The notes below the pieces were generated by a model. That model searched no databases, had not been told where the DNA came from, and was given only the letters and a program-made list of their open reading frames with translations. A DNA stretch of 64,000 nt from Polyangiaceae bacterium (GTDB lineage Bacteria > Myxococcota_A > Polyangia > Polyangiales > Polyangiaceae), in contig JACKEA010000001.1 of NCBI GenBank assembly GCA_020633235.1, positions 682,001 through 746,000 of the forward strand, in the 5' to 3' direction. The position numbers and the translations under genes are program-made. Shown here piece after piece: positions 1 to 8,153 of this stretch. Every line of letters begins with the position of its first letter. Within the stretch, counting starts at the first letter, position 1.

Positions 1-68
1 CCGCCGAGCAGCATCAACACGAACGCGGAGGCGGTGGCAGATAGGATGAGGGCACCTTTGCGGGTCAT
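1..68 (-). CDS. N-terminus of an unidentified exported or membrane protein (partial)
   Basis: Only the first 22 codons lie in the window and the gene runs off the left edge. The start ATG at 68 is preceded by a good ribosome binding site (AAAGGAAC, about 6 nt away). The visible peptide begins MTRKGALILSATASAF and continues with a hydrophobic stretch, so it is a signal peptide or first membrane segment. The family cannot be told from this much. It is divergent from the lipoprotein gene starting at 219, and the intervening 150 bp probably holds both promoters. Confidence 0.55.
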   Translation of the reverse strand, partial: MTRKGALILSATASAFVLMLLG

Positions 69-218
69 GGCAGTTCCTTTCGTCTCCCCACGTTGTGCTC
101 CCGCAGGGCCCGAAAGCTCCATCCAACATCCGTGACACGCGCCGAAATCGTTGGGTTTTGTGCGAGCCAATGCGTCGCATGGCGGATACAGCCGTGATAG
201 CCTGAGGGTAAGGTCTTG

Positions 219-1547
219 ATGCGGATCACTTCCGGTTGGCTTCTGATCGCCTGCGCGCCGTGGGCCGTGGGCTGTGGGGGACTGCTCGGCAACAGCGAAC
301 CGCCCACTCCGGCGCCCATCGCCGGCGGCGCGGATCCGACGCCGCTGTCCAAGTGCAAGATCGCCGCCAGCTCCGACAGCCCACTGGTCACGGAATGGCC
401 CGCGTCCGAGAAAGCGCACCTGCAGAGCCTGGCCTCGAGCCGCACGGTGGCCGTCGAGTTCACCGGTTGCGAGCTGCGCATCATCGATGGCTGCCGGCTT
501 CCGGGCCAGTACACCTGGCAGCACACCACGCTCGCGACGGACACCGTCGAGATCACCAATGCCGACGAGCTCTACGCCAAGCTGCCCATCGGCGCCGTGG
601 GGCTCGAGGGCGAGCTCCAACGCTCCGGACAGCTGGCGGTGCGCACCACGGTGGCCGGTCAGCTCCGCGCCGACGGCCTGCCCGAGCCGCTGCCGGCGGC
701 CGGTGGCGCGTGCGCTCGTGCCACGCACTATGTGAGCGCGATCTCCGTCGGCGCGTTCAAGCTACTCTCGGGCGCCTCGGCCCGCGCCGGCGGCGGCGCC
801 ACGGTCGTGGGTTTGGGCGCCGGCGCCAGCCACCAGTCGTCCCAGGGCGTGCTGCGGGAAGCGGGCACGGCCGAGAGCTGCGGCGAGTCCACGGACGACG
901 CTCCGAGCAGCCAGTGCGCATCACCCATCCAGGTGTTCCTCTCCCCGTTGCAGCCGGAGGGCGCCCCCGCGGCGCGCTCTCCGTCCCAAGAGCTCGACGC
1001 CGCCGCCATCGCCATTCAGTTTCCGAAAGAGGACGACGAAGCCTGGACGCTCCGCAATCACCGCTCGGAGATCTTGTGCACGCTGCCCTGCGAGAAGATG
1101 GTGCCGCCCGTCAGCGGCTTCTATCTCCAGCGCGAGAGTGACTCCGCGCGCCTGCGCTTGCCGGAGTCCTTTCCCCATCGGCCCGGGAGTCACGTCACCG
1201 CGGAGTACCAAGTTGGGCGCGGCAGTCCGTTCCTGTCCAAGCTCACGTTCTACGGCGCCGGCATCCCGATGGCGGCGTTGGGCGTGGGCATGACGACCTG
1301 GGGCATCGTGCAAGCCACCAGCGACTGCGACAACAGCGATCCCCAGAACGACTGCTTCCCCTCGGCGGGCTTCCTGTTCCTCAGCGGCGGCATGTTCCTG
1401 GCGTTTGCCGGGGCCAGCACCTGGTGGTTCCTCTGGAGCCAAGAAGAGAAGGTCGTCACCCATGAGCAGCTGCCCGCTGCCGGCGCCCGCAAGGACCCGG
1501 GCGTGCAAGTGATGTTCGGCCCCAGCGGCCTCGCCGGGACGTTCTGA
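219..1547 (+). CDS. Putative lipoprotein with two C-terminal membrane segments
   Basis: The predicted protein has 442 aa and I do not recognise a family. The ATG at 219 is preferred over the TTG three bases upstream because AAGG lies at 210-213. The N-terminus is a signal peptide ending in a lipobox-like AVGC (Cys19), so it is probably lipidated and exported. Two hydrophobic segments near residues 340-365 and 385-408 flank a short Cys-containing loop, and a hydrophilic tail follows. The domain between is polar with scattered Cys pairs. The gene stands alone, is divergent from the partial gene at 1-68, and ends just before a GC-rich hairpin repeat at 1561-1606. The gene call is secure from frame and codon bias; the function is unknown. 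Confidence 0.8.
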   Translation: MRITSGWLLIACAPWAVGCGGLLGNSEPPTPAPIAGGADPTPLSKCKIAASSDSPLVTEWPASEKAHLQSLASSRTVAVEFTGCELRIIDGCRLPGQYTWQHTTLATDTVEITNADELYAKLPIGAVGLEGELQRSGQLAVRTTVAGQLRADGLPEPLPAAGGACARATHYVSAISVGAFKLLSGASARAGGGATVVGLGAGASHQSSQGVLREAGTAESCGESTDDAPSSQCASPIQVFLSPLQPEGAPAARSPSQELDAAAIAIQFPKEDDEAWTLRNHRSEILCTLPCEKMVPPVSGFYLQRESDSARLRLPESFPHRPGSHVTAEYQVGRGSPFLSKLTFYGAGIPMAALGVGMTTWGIVQATSDCDNSDPQNDCFPSAGFLFLSGGMFLAFAGASTWWFLWSQEEKVVTHEQLPAAGARKDPGVQVMFGPSGLAGTF

Positions 1548-1560
1548 ACGCGACGGGGCT

Positions 1561-1606
1561 CGCGCCGGACCAACATCATTCGATTTCTTGTCGGTCCGCC
1601 GCGGAA
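1561..1606. repeat. Dispersed hairpin repeat, copy 1 (paired arms)
   Basis: The arms CGCGCCGGACCAACA and TGTCGGTCCGCCGCG are inverted copies with two mismatches and enclose a short AT-richer loop. The right arm has the family core TTGTCGGTCCGCCGCGGAA. It lies between two convergent genes and touches the stop codon of the minus-strand gene, so a bidirectional terminator is plausible. Confidence 0.75.
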
Positions 1607-2107
1607 TCAGCGCGCTGAGCTGACGGCACCGACGGCTTGCTCGAAGTCCGCCTCGGTCTGATCCGCGCTGCCCACCCAGCGCACGAAGCCGCGGCGATCC
1701 ACCACGAAGGTGACGGGCATCTCGCTCACCCGGAAGCGGCCGGCGAGCACGTTGCCGCGATCGAGCACGACGGGGAACGTGAGCCCATGCTTTTGCACCA
1801 CACCGCGCGCGGTGCTCTCGCGTTCGTCCTCGGAGACGCCGATGAACGCCACGTCGGGGTGCTCTCGATGCAGACGCTCGGCGGCCGGCAATGTGCGCTG
1901 ACACGGCTTGCAGTACTCGGCGAAGAACTTCACCACCACGGGTCGGCCGGCGTAGCTCTGGGTGGCGACGCGCTCACCACCGAGGGTAGGGCGCTCGAAG
2001 GCCGGCAGCGGCTTCTCGAGCAGCGGGCTCGGCGCCGTCGGCGGCAGCTTGGGCGGGGCGGAGCTGCATGCTGCAAGGAGCGGGAGCAAAGCGAAGAGGC
2101 GACGCAT
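1607..2107 (-). CDS. TlpA/ResA-like thioredoxin-fold lipoprotein
   Basis: The 166-aa protein is a thiol-disulfide oxidoreductase of the TlpA/AhpC-TSA group, probably anchored in the periplasm. I chose the ATG at 2107 because it begins a signal peptide (MRRLFALLPLLAAC) with a lipobox Cys14; longer in-frame extensions run into the divergent transporter gene. The redox motif CKPC (Cys66, Cys69) sits in the expected context (VVVKFFAEYCKPCQ), and a cis-Pro loop EMPVTFVVD follows. Such proteins usually reduce apocytochrome or other periplasmic disulfides, but no cytochrome biogenesis gene is adjacent, so the partner here is unknown. Family assignment is strong; the substrate is inferred only. Confidence 0.88.
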   Translation of the reverse strand: MRRLFALLPLLAACSSAPPKLPPTAPSPLLEKPLPAFERPTLGGERVATQSYAGRPVVVKFFAEYCKPCQRTLPAAERLHREHPDVAFIGVSEDERESTARGVVQKHGLTFPVVLDRGNVLAGRFRVSEMPVTFVVDRRGFVRWVGSADQTEADFEQAVGAVSSAR

Positions 2108-2189
2108 CTCGCTGTGGGTATTCCGACGCTCCCGCGGTTGCAACCATGCGCGTGCGCTCCGGAGTAGACCGTGGGATAAGCAGCGCGCC

Positions 2190-3452
2190 ATGGCGGAAGA
2201 AGCTCCCCAAAGCACCGGCGCCATCGCGCGCATCGTGCTGCTGTTCATGTTGCTGCCGGCGACCTTCGCCTTCGAGCGCATGGCCTACTACGGCATGCGG
2301 GCCATGCTGTTCTTGCACATGAGCAGCGAGCTGGGCATGCCCACTGCGGACGCGGGCCGCGTGTATACCGTCACCGCCGGCGTGGGCATCGTCACGGTGC
2401 TGGTGGGCGGCGCCTTGTGCATCGTCCTTCGACCCAGCCTGGTGATGGCCGCGGGCGCGCTGCTCGGCATCGTCGCCTACGTGCTCTTGGCCGCGAGCGG
2501 CAGCACCGCGAGCTTGTGGTTCGCGCTCTTGATCCTGAGCCTGGGCCAGGGCCTGTTCAAGCCTGCCGTGCTGGCCCACGCCGCTCGGGAGCTCCCGCAT
2601 CCGCGCTTCCACCTGCGCGCGGCGCTGTTCGTCTCGCTCTACTCGGCCATCAACTCGGCCGCGCTGATGGGCTCGTCGTCCAGCGGCGCTCTCGCCGCCG
2701 TGCGCGGCACCGGCGTGAGCTTCGTGCTCTCCATCGTGCTCGCCAGCATCGGCCTGGTGGTCGCGTTGGGCGCTGGCGGCGTGGATCTGTTCGTGAAGCC
2801 GAACACGCCGCCAAGCTCACCGCTCCGAGCCGGCAAGGTCGCCATCGGTGCGGCGGTGTTGGTGGTGGCGCTGCTTCCGTATCACATGGCCATGAGCGCT
2901 GAGAGCGCGATGGAGTTCAGCGTGCTGCGCACGGCCGGCGCATCCAGCTATGGAATGCTCCAGACGCTGAACCCTGTCGTCGTCATGGGAACTTGCTTCC
3001 TGCTGTTCGCCACCTTCTTGGCGCTGCACTTTACCAAGGTGCGAGACCTCACGCTGTACGGCGTGGGCATCGGCGTGACCATCCTCGCCCTGGCCGCGGC
3101 GCCGACGATGATCGCAGCCGTGAGCGGTAGTTCGTTGGGCGACCTCAGCTGGCTGGTGGGCCTCAGCATCGTGGGCATGGCGGTCGGAGAAGCCATCGCC
3201 GGTCCGCTGGCCATGAGTCGCGTGGTGGGCGATTTGCCGCCGCGCTTCACCGGCCTCGCCGCGGGCGTGTGGCTGGCGACGTCCGCGGGAGCAGGCTGGC
3301 TGAGCTCCCTGGTCGGCAGCGTCGCTCCCGCCGCCAACAAGATCGTGCTCGCTCTGAGCGTGGTGGCCTGCTTGGTGGTCGGCATCGCGCTGGTGGCGCT
3401 CACCGGCTACCTGAAACGGAACCTCTACGAGCCGGCGAGCGGCGCCGAGTAG
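2190..3452 (+). CDS. POT/MFS-like transporter
   Basis: The 420-aa protein has about 12 hydrophobic segments throughout. The first segment contains FERMAYYGMR (residues 28-37), close to the N-terminal ERFxYYGxR signature of proton-dependent oligopeptide transporters (POT/PTR). The start ATG at 2190 is taken because the upstream extension is polar, improbable sequence antisense to the TlpA-like gene. At 420 aa it is shorter than typical POT members, so it could be a divergent MFS protein with another substrate. It overlaps the 3' end of the convergent P450 gene by 28 bp. Confidence 0.82.
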   Translation: MAEEAPQSTGAIARIVLLFMLLPATFAFERMAYYGMRAMLFLHMSSELGMPTADAGRVYTVTAGVGIVTVLVGGALCIVLRPSLVMAAGALLGIVAYVLLAASGSTASLWFALLILSLGQGLFKPAVLAHAARELPHPRFHLRAALFVSLYSAINSAALMGSSSSGALAAVRGTGVSFVLSIVLASIGLVVALGAGGVDLFVKPNTPPSSPLRAGKVAIGAAVLVVALLPYHMAMSAESAMEFSVLRTAGASSYGMLQTLNPVVVMGTCFLLFATFLALHFTKVRDLTLYGVGIGVTILALAAAPTMIAAVSGSSLGDLSWLVGLSIVGMAVGEAIAGPLAMSRVVGDLPPRFTGLAAGVWLATSAGAGWLSSLVGSVAPAANKIVLALSVVACLVVGIALVALTGYLKRNLYEPASGAE

Positions 3453-4762
3453 ACCCGGAGCGGGATGCCGCCGCGGGGCCGCAGCGTGACCGACGGCATG
3501 AAGCGCAGCGTGCGCGTGACGGCCGGAGCTACCTCGAAGTGCGAGAGCAACGTGGCGAGCACGAGTACGGCTTCCGTCATCGCGAAGTGATTGCCGATGC
3601 ACACTCGCGGGCCGCCGCCGAAGGGAAAGAACGCAAAGCGCGGGCGCTCCGTCTCCGAAAGCCAGCGCTCCGGCACGAAGGCCTCCGGTCGCTCGAACCA
3701 ACGCGGGTCCCGGTGCGCCGACCACTGACACAGCGCCACTTCTGCGCCCTTCGGCACGCGGTAGTTGCCGATCTGGGTATCTACGGTGGCCTCCCGCCCA
3801 ATCGCCCATGCCGGTGGGTAGAGCCGCATGGACTCCTTCACCACCGCGTCCGTGAAGCGGAGCGCCGCGAGATCCGCATAGCGCGCGCTGCGGCCGCCCA
3901 GAACCTCCCGAAGCTCCTGCCGCAGCCGTTTCATGTGCTGCGGGTGCTCCGCCAGCAAGAGCAGCGAGTAGGAAAGCGCCAGCGCGGTAGTCTCGTGGCC
4001 GGCGACGAACAGCGTCACGCACTCGTCGCGGAGCTGCTGATCGCTCATGCCCTTGCCGTCTTCGTCGTGGGCGGAGAGCAGGAGCGAGAGCAGATCGAAG
4101 GTGGGCTCTTCACTCCGGCGTCGCTGCTCGATGAACGAGCGCACCAGGTCGTCCAGCCGCGAAAGCGCGCGGCGAAAGCGCAAGTTGGTGGGCGTCGGAA
4201 TGCCGGCGGGTAGTGGAATGCCGGTGCCGAACAGCCCGAGGTAGCGGCGCATCACGTGTTCCACGCCCTGGGACAGCTCCGCCCCGGCGTCTCCCATGTG
4301 GGCGCCGAACATGGTGATGGCCGCGATCTCGCTGGTGGTGTGCATCATGTCCACGTGCACGTCTCGCTGCTCGCCGTCTCTCCAACTCGCGAGCGTACGC
4401 TCCGCCTCCGCCACCATGGTGTCGGCGTAGGCCTCGATGCGCTGCTTGTGAAACGCCGGCTGCATCAAGCGCCGCTGGCGCTTCCACAGATCTCCCTCGC
4501 TGAGCAACAGGCCGTTGCCCAGGGAATCGGAGAGCGCGCGCGTGAACTTGTCCTTGATGAAATCGTGATGCCGCTTGATGAGCACCTCTTCCATCAGCTC
4601 TGGGTCGTGAACCACGAACAGATCTCGGCCGGGAAACGGCAGCCACACGACCTTTCCCAGAGTGCGGGACTCCGACAAGAACGTGAGCGGATCCTTCGCG
4701 AAGCGAATCGTCGTCAGCAGGCTGTTGCCGGGCATCTTGGTGGGCAGCACCGGTGCGTTCAC
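3425..4762 (-). CDS. Cytochrome P450
   Basis: The 445-aa haem-thiolate monooxygenase has all diagnostic motifs: the oxygen-activation I-helix motif AGHETT (254-259), the K-helix ExxR (Glu310-Arg313), the PERW segment, and the haem-binding loop FGGGPRVCIG (381-390) with Cys388 as axial ligand. Length and motif order resemble soluble CYP102/CYP4-like bacterial P450s. It has no N-terminal membrane anchor, so it is probably cytoplasmic. The upstream gene (4775-5296) ends only 12 bp before this start, so the two are likely co-transcribed. No ferredoxin or reductase gene is nearby, so electrons must come from elsewhere. The substrate is unknown. Confidence 0.96.
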   Translation of the reverse strand: MNAPVLPTKMPGNSLLTTIRFAKDPLTFLSESRTLGKVVWLPFPGRDLFVVHDPELMEEVLIKRHHDFIKDKFTRALSDSLGNGLLLSEGDLWKRQRRLMQPAFHKQRIEAYADTMVAEAERTLASWRDGEQRDVHVDMMHTTSEIAAITMFGAHMGDAGAELSQGVEHVMRRYLGLFGTGIPLPAGIPTPTNLRFRRALSRLDDLVRSFIEQRRRSEEPTFDLLSLLLSAHDEDGKGMSDQQLRDECVTLFVAGHETTALALSYSLLLLAEHPQHMKRLRQELREVLGGRSARYADLAALRFTDAVVKESMRLYPPAWAIGREATVDTQIGNYRVPKGAEVALCQWSAHRDPRWFERPEAFVPERWLSETERPRFAFFPFGGGPRVCIGNHFAMTEAVLVLATLLSHFEVAPAVTRTLRFMPSVTLRPRGGIPLRVYSAPLAGS

Positions 4763-4774
4763 GTCACCCTCCGT

Positions 4775-5296
4775 TCAATCGAGCGTGCGCGGCGCCGGCC
4801 GGTGCCGCTCGACGATGAAGAATGTGGGAGCGATCTGGGCGCCCGCAAGGGCGGAGTAGGCCTTTCCGAGATAAAGATCGTCGTTGTTTGCGTCCACCTG
4901 CCGCAGGTAGTCCCGCAAGAAGCTGCCCTCCCACAGGCGGTTATGCCCTTCACTGTAGTCGAGCAACAGCGCGCCCGGCTCCTTGTCGCCGCTCTCGGCC
5001 CGCCGCACACGATAGAAACCGAAGCGCTTCGGCGCGTCGTCTTCGGGCAAGCACTTCCAGGGCTCGGTCACTTTGCCCTGCACCACCGGGATGTTGTAGC
5101 CCCACACCTCGCCGCTCTTCAGGTAGAAGCCCTTCTTGAACTTCTGAAAGCCGCCGAGCTTGGTCACGAAGGGCTTGTTGAAGCCGCGCAGCTCCCAACC
5201 CACGAGCTTGTCCGTGTCCGGCGTGGTCCCCGCATCGAACAACCTCGAAAGCTCCTTGTTCGACAGCTTCGCCAGGTCCTCCAGGGTGCGCTTCAT
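4775..5296 (-). CDS. Conserved-looking hypothetical protein upstream of P450
   Basis: The 173-aa protein is mostly polar with no signal peptide or membrane segment and is not recognised. I chose the ATG at 5296 (MKRTLEDLAKLSNKEL) because the upstream in-frame extension lies inside the hairpin repeat at 5326-5398. It is Trp-, Phe- and Tyr-rich in the middle (GFYLKSGEVWGYNIPVVQG), like a small globular lipid- or steroid-binding protein, but that is only an impression. Tight linkage to the P450 gene, 12 bp downstream, suggests a shared pathway, perhaps handling its substrate or product. Confidence 0.78.
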   Translation of the reverse strand: MKRTLEDLAKLSNKELSRLFDAGTTPDTDKLVGWELRGFNKPFVTKLGGFQKFKKGFYLKSGEVWGYNIPVVQGKVTEPWKCLPEDDAPKRFGFYRVRRAESGDKEPGALLLDYSEGHNRLWEGSFLRDYLRQVDANNDDLYLGKAYSALAGAQIAPTFFIVERHRPAPRTLD

Positions 5297-5325
5297 GACA
5301 CCGGGACTACCACGTCTATTCATTC

Positions 5326-5398
5326 TTGTCGGGCCGCCGCGGAAACAGCGCGCAGAGAGGGCGCGGCGTTCGGCGCCGTTTCCGCGGCGCACCAACAA
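5326..5398. repeat. Dispersed hairpin repeat, copy 2 (26-bp paired arms)
   Basis: The left arm (5326-5351) and right arm (5373-5398) are inverted copies of the family core, read outward as TTGTYGGKSCGCCGCGGAAA on each strand, with about four mismatches over 26 bp. The two arms point away from each other, opposite to copy 1. The element sits just upstream of the minus-strand gene starting at 5296 and accounts for much of the 5297-5617 gap; I see nothing else there. Confidence 0.8.
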
Positions 5399-5994
5399 AA
5401 TTCACGACTTCTCGCGCGACCGCAGAGCGCCTGGCCGAAGAGGATTGTCGAGCTCCGCAAGGTTGGGTGTGCTGCGAGTGGTTCGTTTCCAGGTTTCGGC
5501 CATCGGGAAGGAGGCCAAGAGCGGCGTCCGGTAGCGGACTGCCGAGCTTGCCATCGAGCAAGGGTCGAGTCGCGGCTAGGCGATGGGAAGTTGGAGCGAG
5601 GGCGTCGCGATTTGGCTGCGCGACCTCGTCATCGCGCGACTTCTGGTGCATCTCGCGCTCATCGAGAAACGACGGCTGCAGCTGGTGCGCGGGCTACTCG
5701 TCGCTCTACGATCTGTGCGTGCGCTGCCTCGGGATGAGCGAGGGCCAAGCGCATCACAGCGTTTCCAAAGCGCACCCGGCGAAGAGCATCCCGTCGCGCT
5801 GGAGATGGTCGCCGATGGCCGGCAAGTCCGACATCTTGATCGTACTCGCGCGCTGGTTTCCGAAGCCGGATGTTCCGGACCAGGTGAAGCCGCTGCGCAC
5901 TGGCGGAAAGGGTCCGGCGCCCGGCTCGTCGTGACGTCATCGCGCTGGACCAAGGGCGTGGGCCTTGCCGGGGTGGACCCGCGGAATTGATGGG

Positions 5995-6060
5995 GTCTGG
6001 GGTGCACGGAAATCGGTTTACATAGCAACTGATCTAGGCGCGTCCGAAGCCCCTGATCGT
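5995..6060. repeat. Palindrome-containing repeat, copy 1
   Basis: The core at 6012-6033 is an imperfect palindrome: ATCGGTT, then TACATAGC, then AACTGAT. It is flanked by sequence shared with the copy 120 bp downstream, namely GGGGTCT before and a GC-rich CCCCTGATCG end after. It interrupts the HNH pseudogene. Confidence 0.7.
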
Positions 6061-6114
6061 TGCATTCGACAGGGTTCGGCAGGCTCGAGAAGGGCAGAAG
6101 GGGGACGCGCGGGG

Positions 6115-6180
6115 GTCTTTGGCGTAGGAAAATCAGTTTACATAGCAACCGATTTGGGGGCGACCGATCCCCCCTGATCG
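6115..6180. repeat. Palindrome-containing repeat, copy 2
   Basis: The core at 6132-6153 reads ATCAGTT-TACATAGC-AACCGAT and is followed by a GGGGGCG/CCCCCC inverted pair and CTGATCG. It matches copy 1 over about 66 bp and has a third, more divergent relative at 10883-10905. Confidence 0.7.
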
Positions 6181-6502
6181 GCGAGCTCGAGCTGGGCCGG
6201 AGAGAGAGCCTGAAAGCGAAGCTCGAGCACGCCCAGGATCTGATGCGCCACGTGAGCCGGGAGCTGGAGGTCGTGGTCGAGCGGGCGCTCGACGCGCTGA
6301 TCCGCGAGCTTTCGAAGAAGCGCTGGAGCGTTACGGACAAGCCGCGCCGCTCCCGCGGAACGAAGCCGGGCGAGCCCGGCCGTGCAGTCCGGCGCGAGGT
6401 GTACGAGCGCGACGGTGCCCAGTGCTGCTTCGTGTCGGAGTCCGGGGTGCGCTGCGTCGTGCGCTGGCGCTGCTCGTCCCGCGATAGGCGGGCTGCGCGG
6501 CT

Positions 6503-6525
6503 GATTCCGCGCCGAACCGACAAGC
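6503..6525. repeat. Dispersed hairpin repeat, copy 3 (single arm)
   Basis: The minus strand reads GCTTGTCGGTTCGGCGCGGA, the family core. It lies directly at the stop codon of the radical SAM gene (6525-6527), the same 3'-end position as copy 1. Confidence 0.65.
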
Positions 6526-7745
6526 TACTTGCGCGTGACGCGCACGAGATCGTCGCCGCGGGGCGGCTCTGGCGCGGAGAGCGGCTCTTCCACCAGCTCG
6601 AAGCGGCCGTTGTCGAAGGGCTCGCCGGGGGCGGCGTCGCGGGGCACCAGGCGCTCGCGCAGGCCGCGCTTGGCCAGGGTGCGCGCCCGGTAGTGGCAGT
6701 AGGGGTTGTTGCCCGGGCGGCCGAGCAGCGCGTGGGCGGTGAAGGTGCAGCCACCACGGCAAGGCTCGGCGAAGGCGCAGCTCCGGCAAAAGCCCCACAG
6801 GTCGTCCAGCGTGCGGCGGCGGGTGAAGGCGAGGGCAGGGGCCTCGTCCCAGATCTGTCGGAGGGGCGCGCGACGGATATTGTCGCCCACGTAGTGGGCG
6901 CTCTGGAGCGACGGGCAGCCCTTCACGTCTCCGTGGCTCTCGATGCCCATCACGAAGCGCCCGGCCTGGCAGCCCCCGAAGTGATCGGCGCCGCCCGGCT
7001 CGAGGGACCGCAGCAGCGCTTCCTCCGGGCCGAAGTAGCCGAGGTTATTGCCGGGCATCAGGCTGATGCCGTCTTCGAAGGCGCGCTCTTTGAGGCGCGC
7101 GATGCGCGGCACCAGGTCCAGCAGCTCCCAGGGCTGCAGCAATAGATCCGTGCGGTCCGCGGCGCGGCCCAAGGGCGCGGTGAGCTGGATCTGCCAGGCG
7201 GAGATGCCGACCGCGCGAAGCCGTTCGTACAGCGCTTCGAGGTCGCCGCGGTTCAGTCGGTTCAGGTTGATGTTGGAGCCGATGCGTACCCCGGCGTCGC
7301 GCAGGGACCGGAGCGCCGCCATCGCCGAACGGAAGCTGCCGTTCGCGTTGCGCATGCGGTCGTGCGTTTGCTCCAGGCCGTCGATGCTCACGGACGCGCT
7401 CTCGAGCCCCGCTGCGGCCATTGCGCCCGAAAGCTCCGGCGTCACTCCGCGGCCGCCGGTAGTGAGCTGGCGATGGATGCCGCGCTCCCGAAGGGCGCGG
7501 AGCACGTCGAGGAATCCGGGGTGCAGGTACGCCTCGCCGCCGATGAGCACGACCTCGCGGGCGCCCAGCTCGGCGAGCTGCTCCACCACGGAAAGGGCCT
7601 CCGCGGTGGACAGCTCGCTTTCGCGTTTCACCCCGGCGCGAGATCCGCAGTGGTGGCAGGCGTGGTCGCACGCCAGGGTGAGCTCCCACACCACGTACGC
7701 GGGATGCGGCGCGTCGCTCGTCACGCGCAGGCGGCGATGGCTCAC
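6525..7745 (-). CDS. Radical SAM/SPASM protein
   Basis: The 406-aa protein is a radical S-adenosylmethionine enzyme. The 4Fe-4S-binding CxxxCxxC is at Cys26, Cys30 and Cys33 (CDHACHHC), followed by IGGEAYLHP in the GGE position. A C-terminal Cys-rich SPASM-type region (GCPSLQS, then CRSCAFAEPCRGGC, then NPYCHYRA) should hold auxiliary clusters. I chose the GTG at 7745 because it overlaps the TGA of the upstream gene (GTGA), implying translational coupling; a longer frame exists but runs through that gene. SPASM enzymes typically modify ribosomally made peptides or proteins, or make quinone cofactors. The coupled small Cys protein is the obvious candidate partner. Confidence 0.92.
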   Translation of the reverse strand: MSHRRLRVTSDAPHPAYVVWELTLACDHACHHCGSRAGVKRESELSTAEALSVVEQLAELGAREVVLIGGEAYLHPGFLDVLRALRERGIHRQLTTGGRGVTPELSGAMAAAGLESASVSIDGLEQTHDRMRNANGSFRSAMAALRSLRDAGVRIGSNINLNRLNRGDLEALYERLRAVGISAWQIQLTAPLGRAADRTDLLLQPWELLDLVPRIARLKERAFEDGISLMPGNNLGYFGPEEALLRSLEPGGADHFGGCQAGRFVMGIESHGDVKGCPSLQSAHYVGDNIRRAPLRQIWDEAPALAFTRRRTLDDLWGFCRSCAFAEPCRGGCTFTAHALLGRPGNNPYCHYRARTLAKRGLRERLVPRDAAPGEPFDNGRFELVEEPLSAPEPPRGDDLVRVTRK

Positions 7746-8107
7746 GACCCGGGGGGCGGCGCGGGTGTTTCGTCGGGGCTGCCGGTGGCGATGGTGTTCA
7801 CCGGCGCTTGTCCCTCGGAACAGTTGCGGTCGGGATCGGTGGGTGAGCTCGGCTCGCTGCCCTGGCCGGGCTCGCTCTTCTGGCAAGGACCGCTGGGCCG
7901 CGGCTCGATGGGACCATAGGCGTGGGGCGGGCCGCCGTAGCAAGCCATCAGCGTCATGGCTACGGCGCCGCCCAGGGCGACCTTGGCGCTCGCCCGCGCA
8001 GCGCGCGCCAGACGCGAGCGCTTGTGCGGTGCATCACAGTGGGGACAGGCGCGGGCGCCCGCAGGTACGAAACCCTCGCAGCTCGAACAAACGGAAAGCG
8101 TGCTCAT
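7742..8107 (-). CDS. Small zinc-ribbon/membrane protein coupled to radical SAM gene
   Basis: The 121-aa protein has three parts. The first is an N-terminal zinc-ribbon-like pair CSSC...CPHC (Cys7, 10, 21, 24). Next is a hydrophobic segment (about 41-56) ending in a lipobox-like LMAC followed by YGGPPHAYGP. Last is a Pro/Ser-rich tail with two more Cys. A CYG-P-AYG motif at the membrane exit resembles, from memory, small putative lipoproteins that accompany radical SAM enzymes in other phyla. The stop codon overlaps the start of the radical SAM gene, so the two products are made together. It may be the modified substrate or a membrane tether; this is inference. Confidence 0.8.
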   Translation of the reverse strand: MSTLSVCSSCEGFVPAGARACPHCDAPHKRSRLARAARASAKVALGGAVAMTLMACYGGPPHAYGPIEPRPSGPCQKSEPGQGSEPSSPTDPDRNCSEGQAPVNTIATGSPDETPAPPPGS

Positions 8108-8153
8108 CGATTCCTCCCAACGCCCGCGGCGCGCCCCATCTTACACGCCAGGC

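Larger units (their letters stand above)
5618..6470 (+). pseudogene. Decayed HNH endonuclease-type gene
   Basis: Pieces of one protein family can be read in successive frames. One frame gives LLVHLALIEKRRLQL. The next gives YSSLYDLCVRCLGMSEGQAHHSVSKA and then LARWFPKPDVPDQV, the usual N-terminal region of myxobacterial HNH proteins. After a gap of about 240 bp come KAKLEHAQDLMRH, ALDALIRELSKKRW and GRAVRREVYERDGAQCCFV, which lead into the HNH core. The catalytic HNH residues are missing because the homology stops near 6470. The gap contains two copies of a palindromic repeat. Several frameshifts make it non-functional. Family recognition comes from memory of this repeated architecture; exact ends are approximate. 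Confidence 0.75.
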
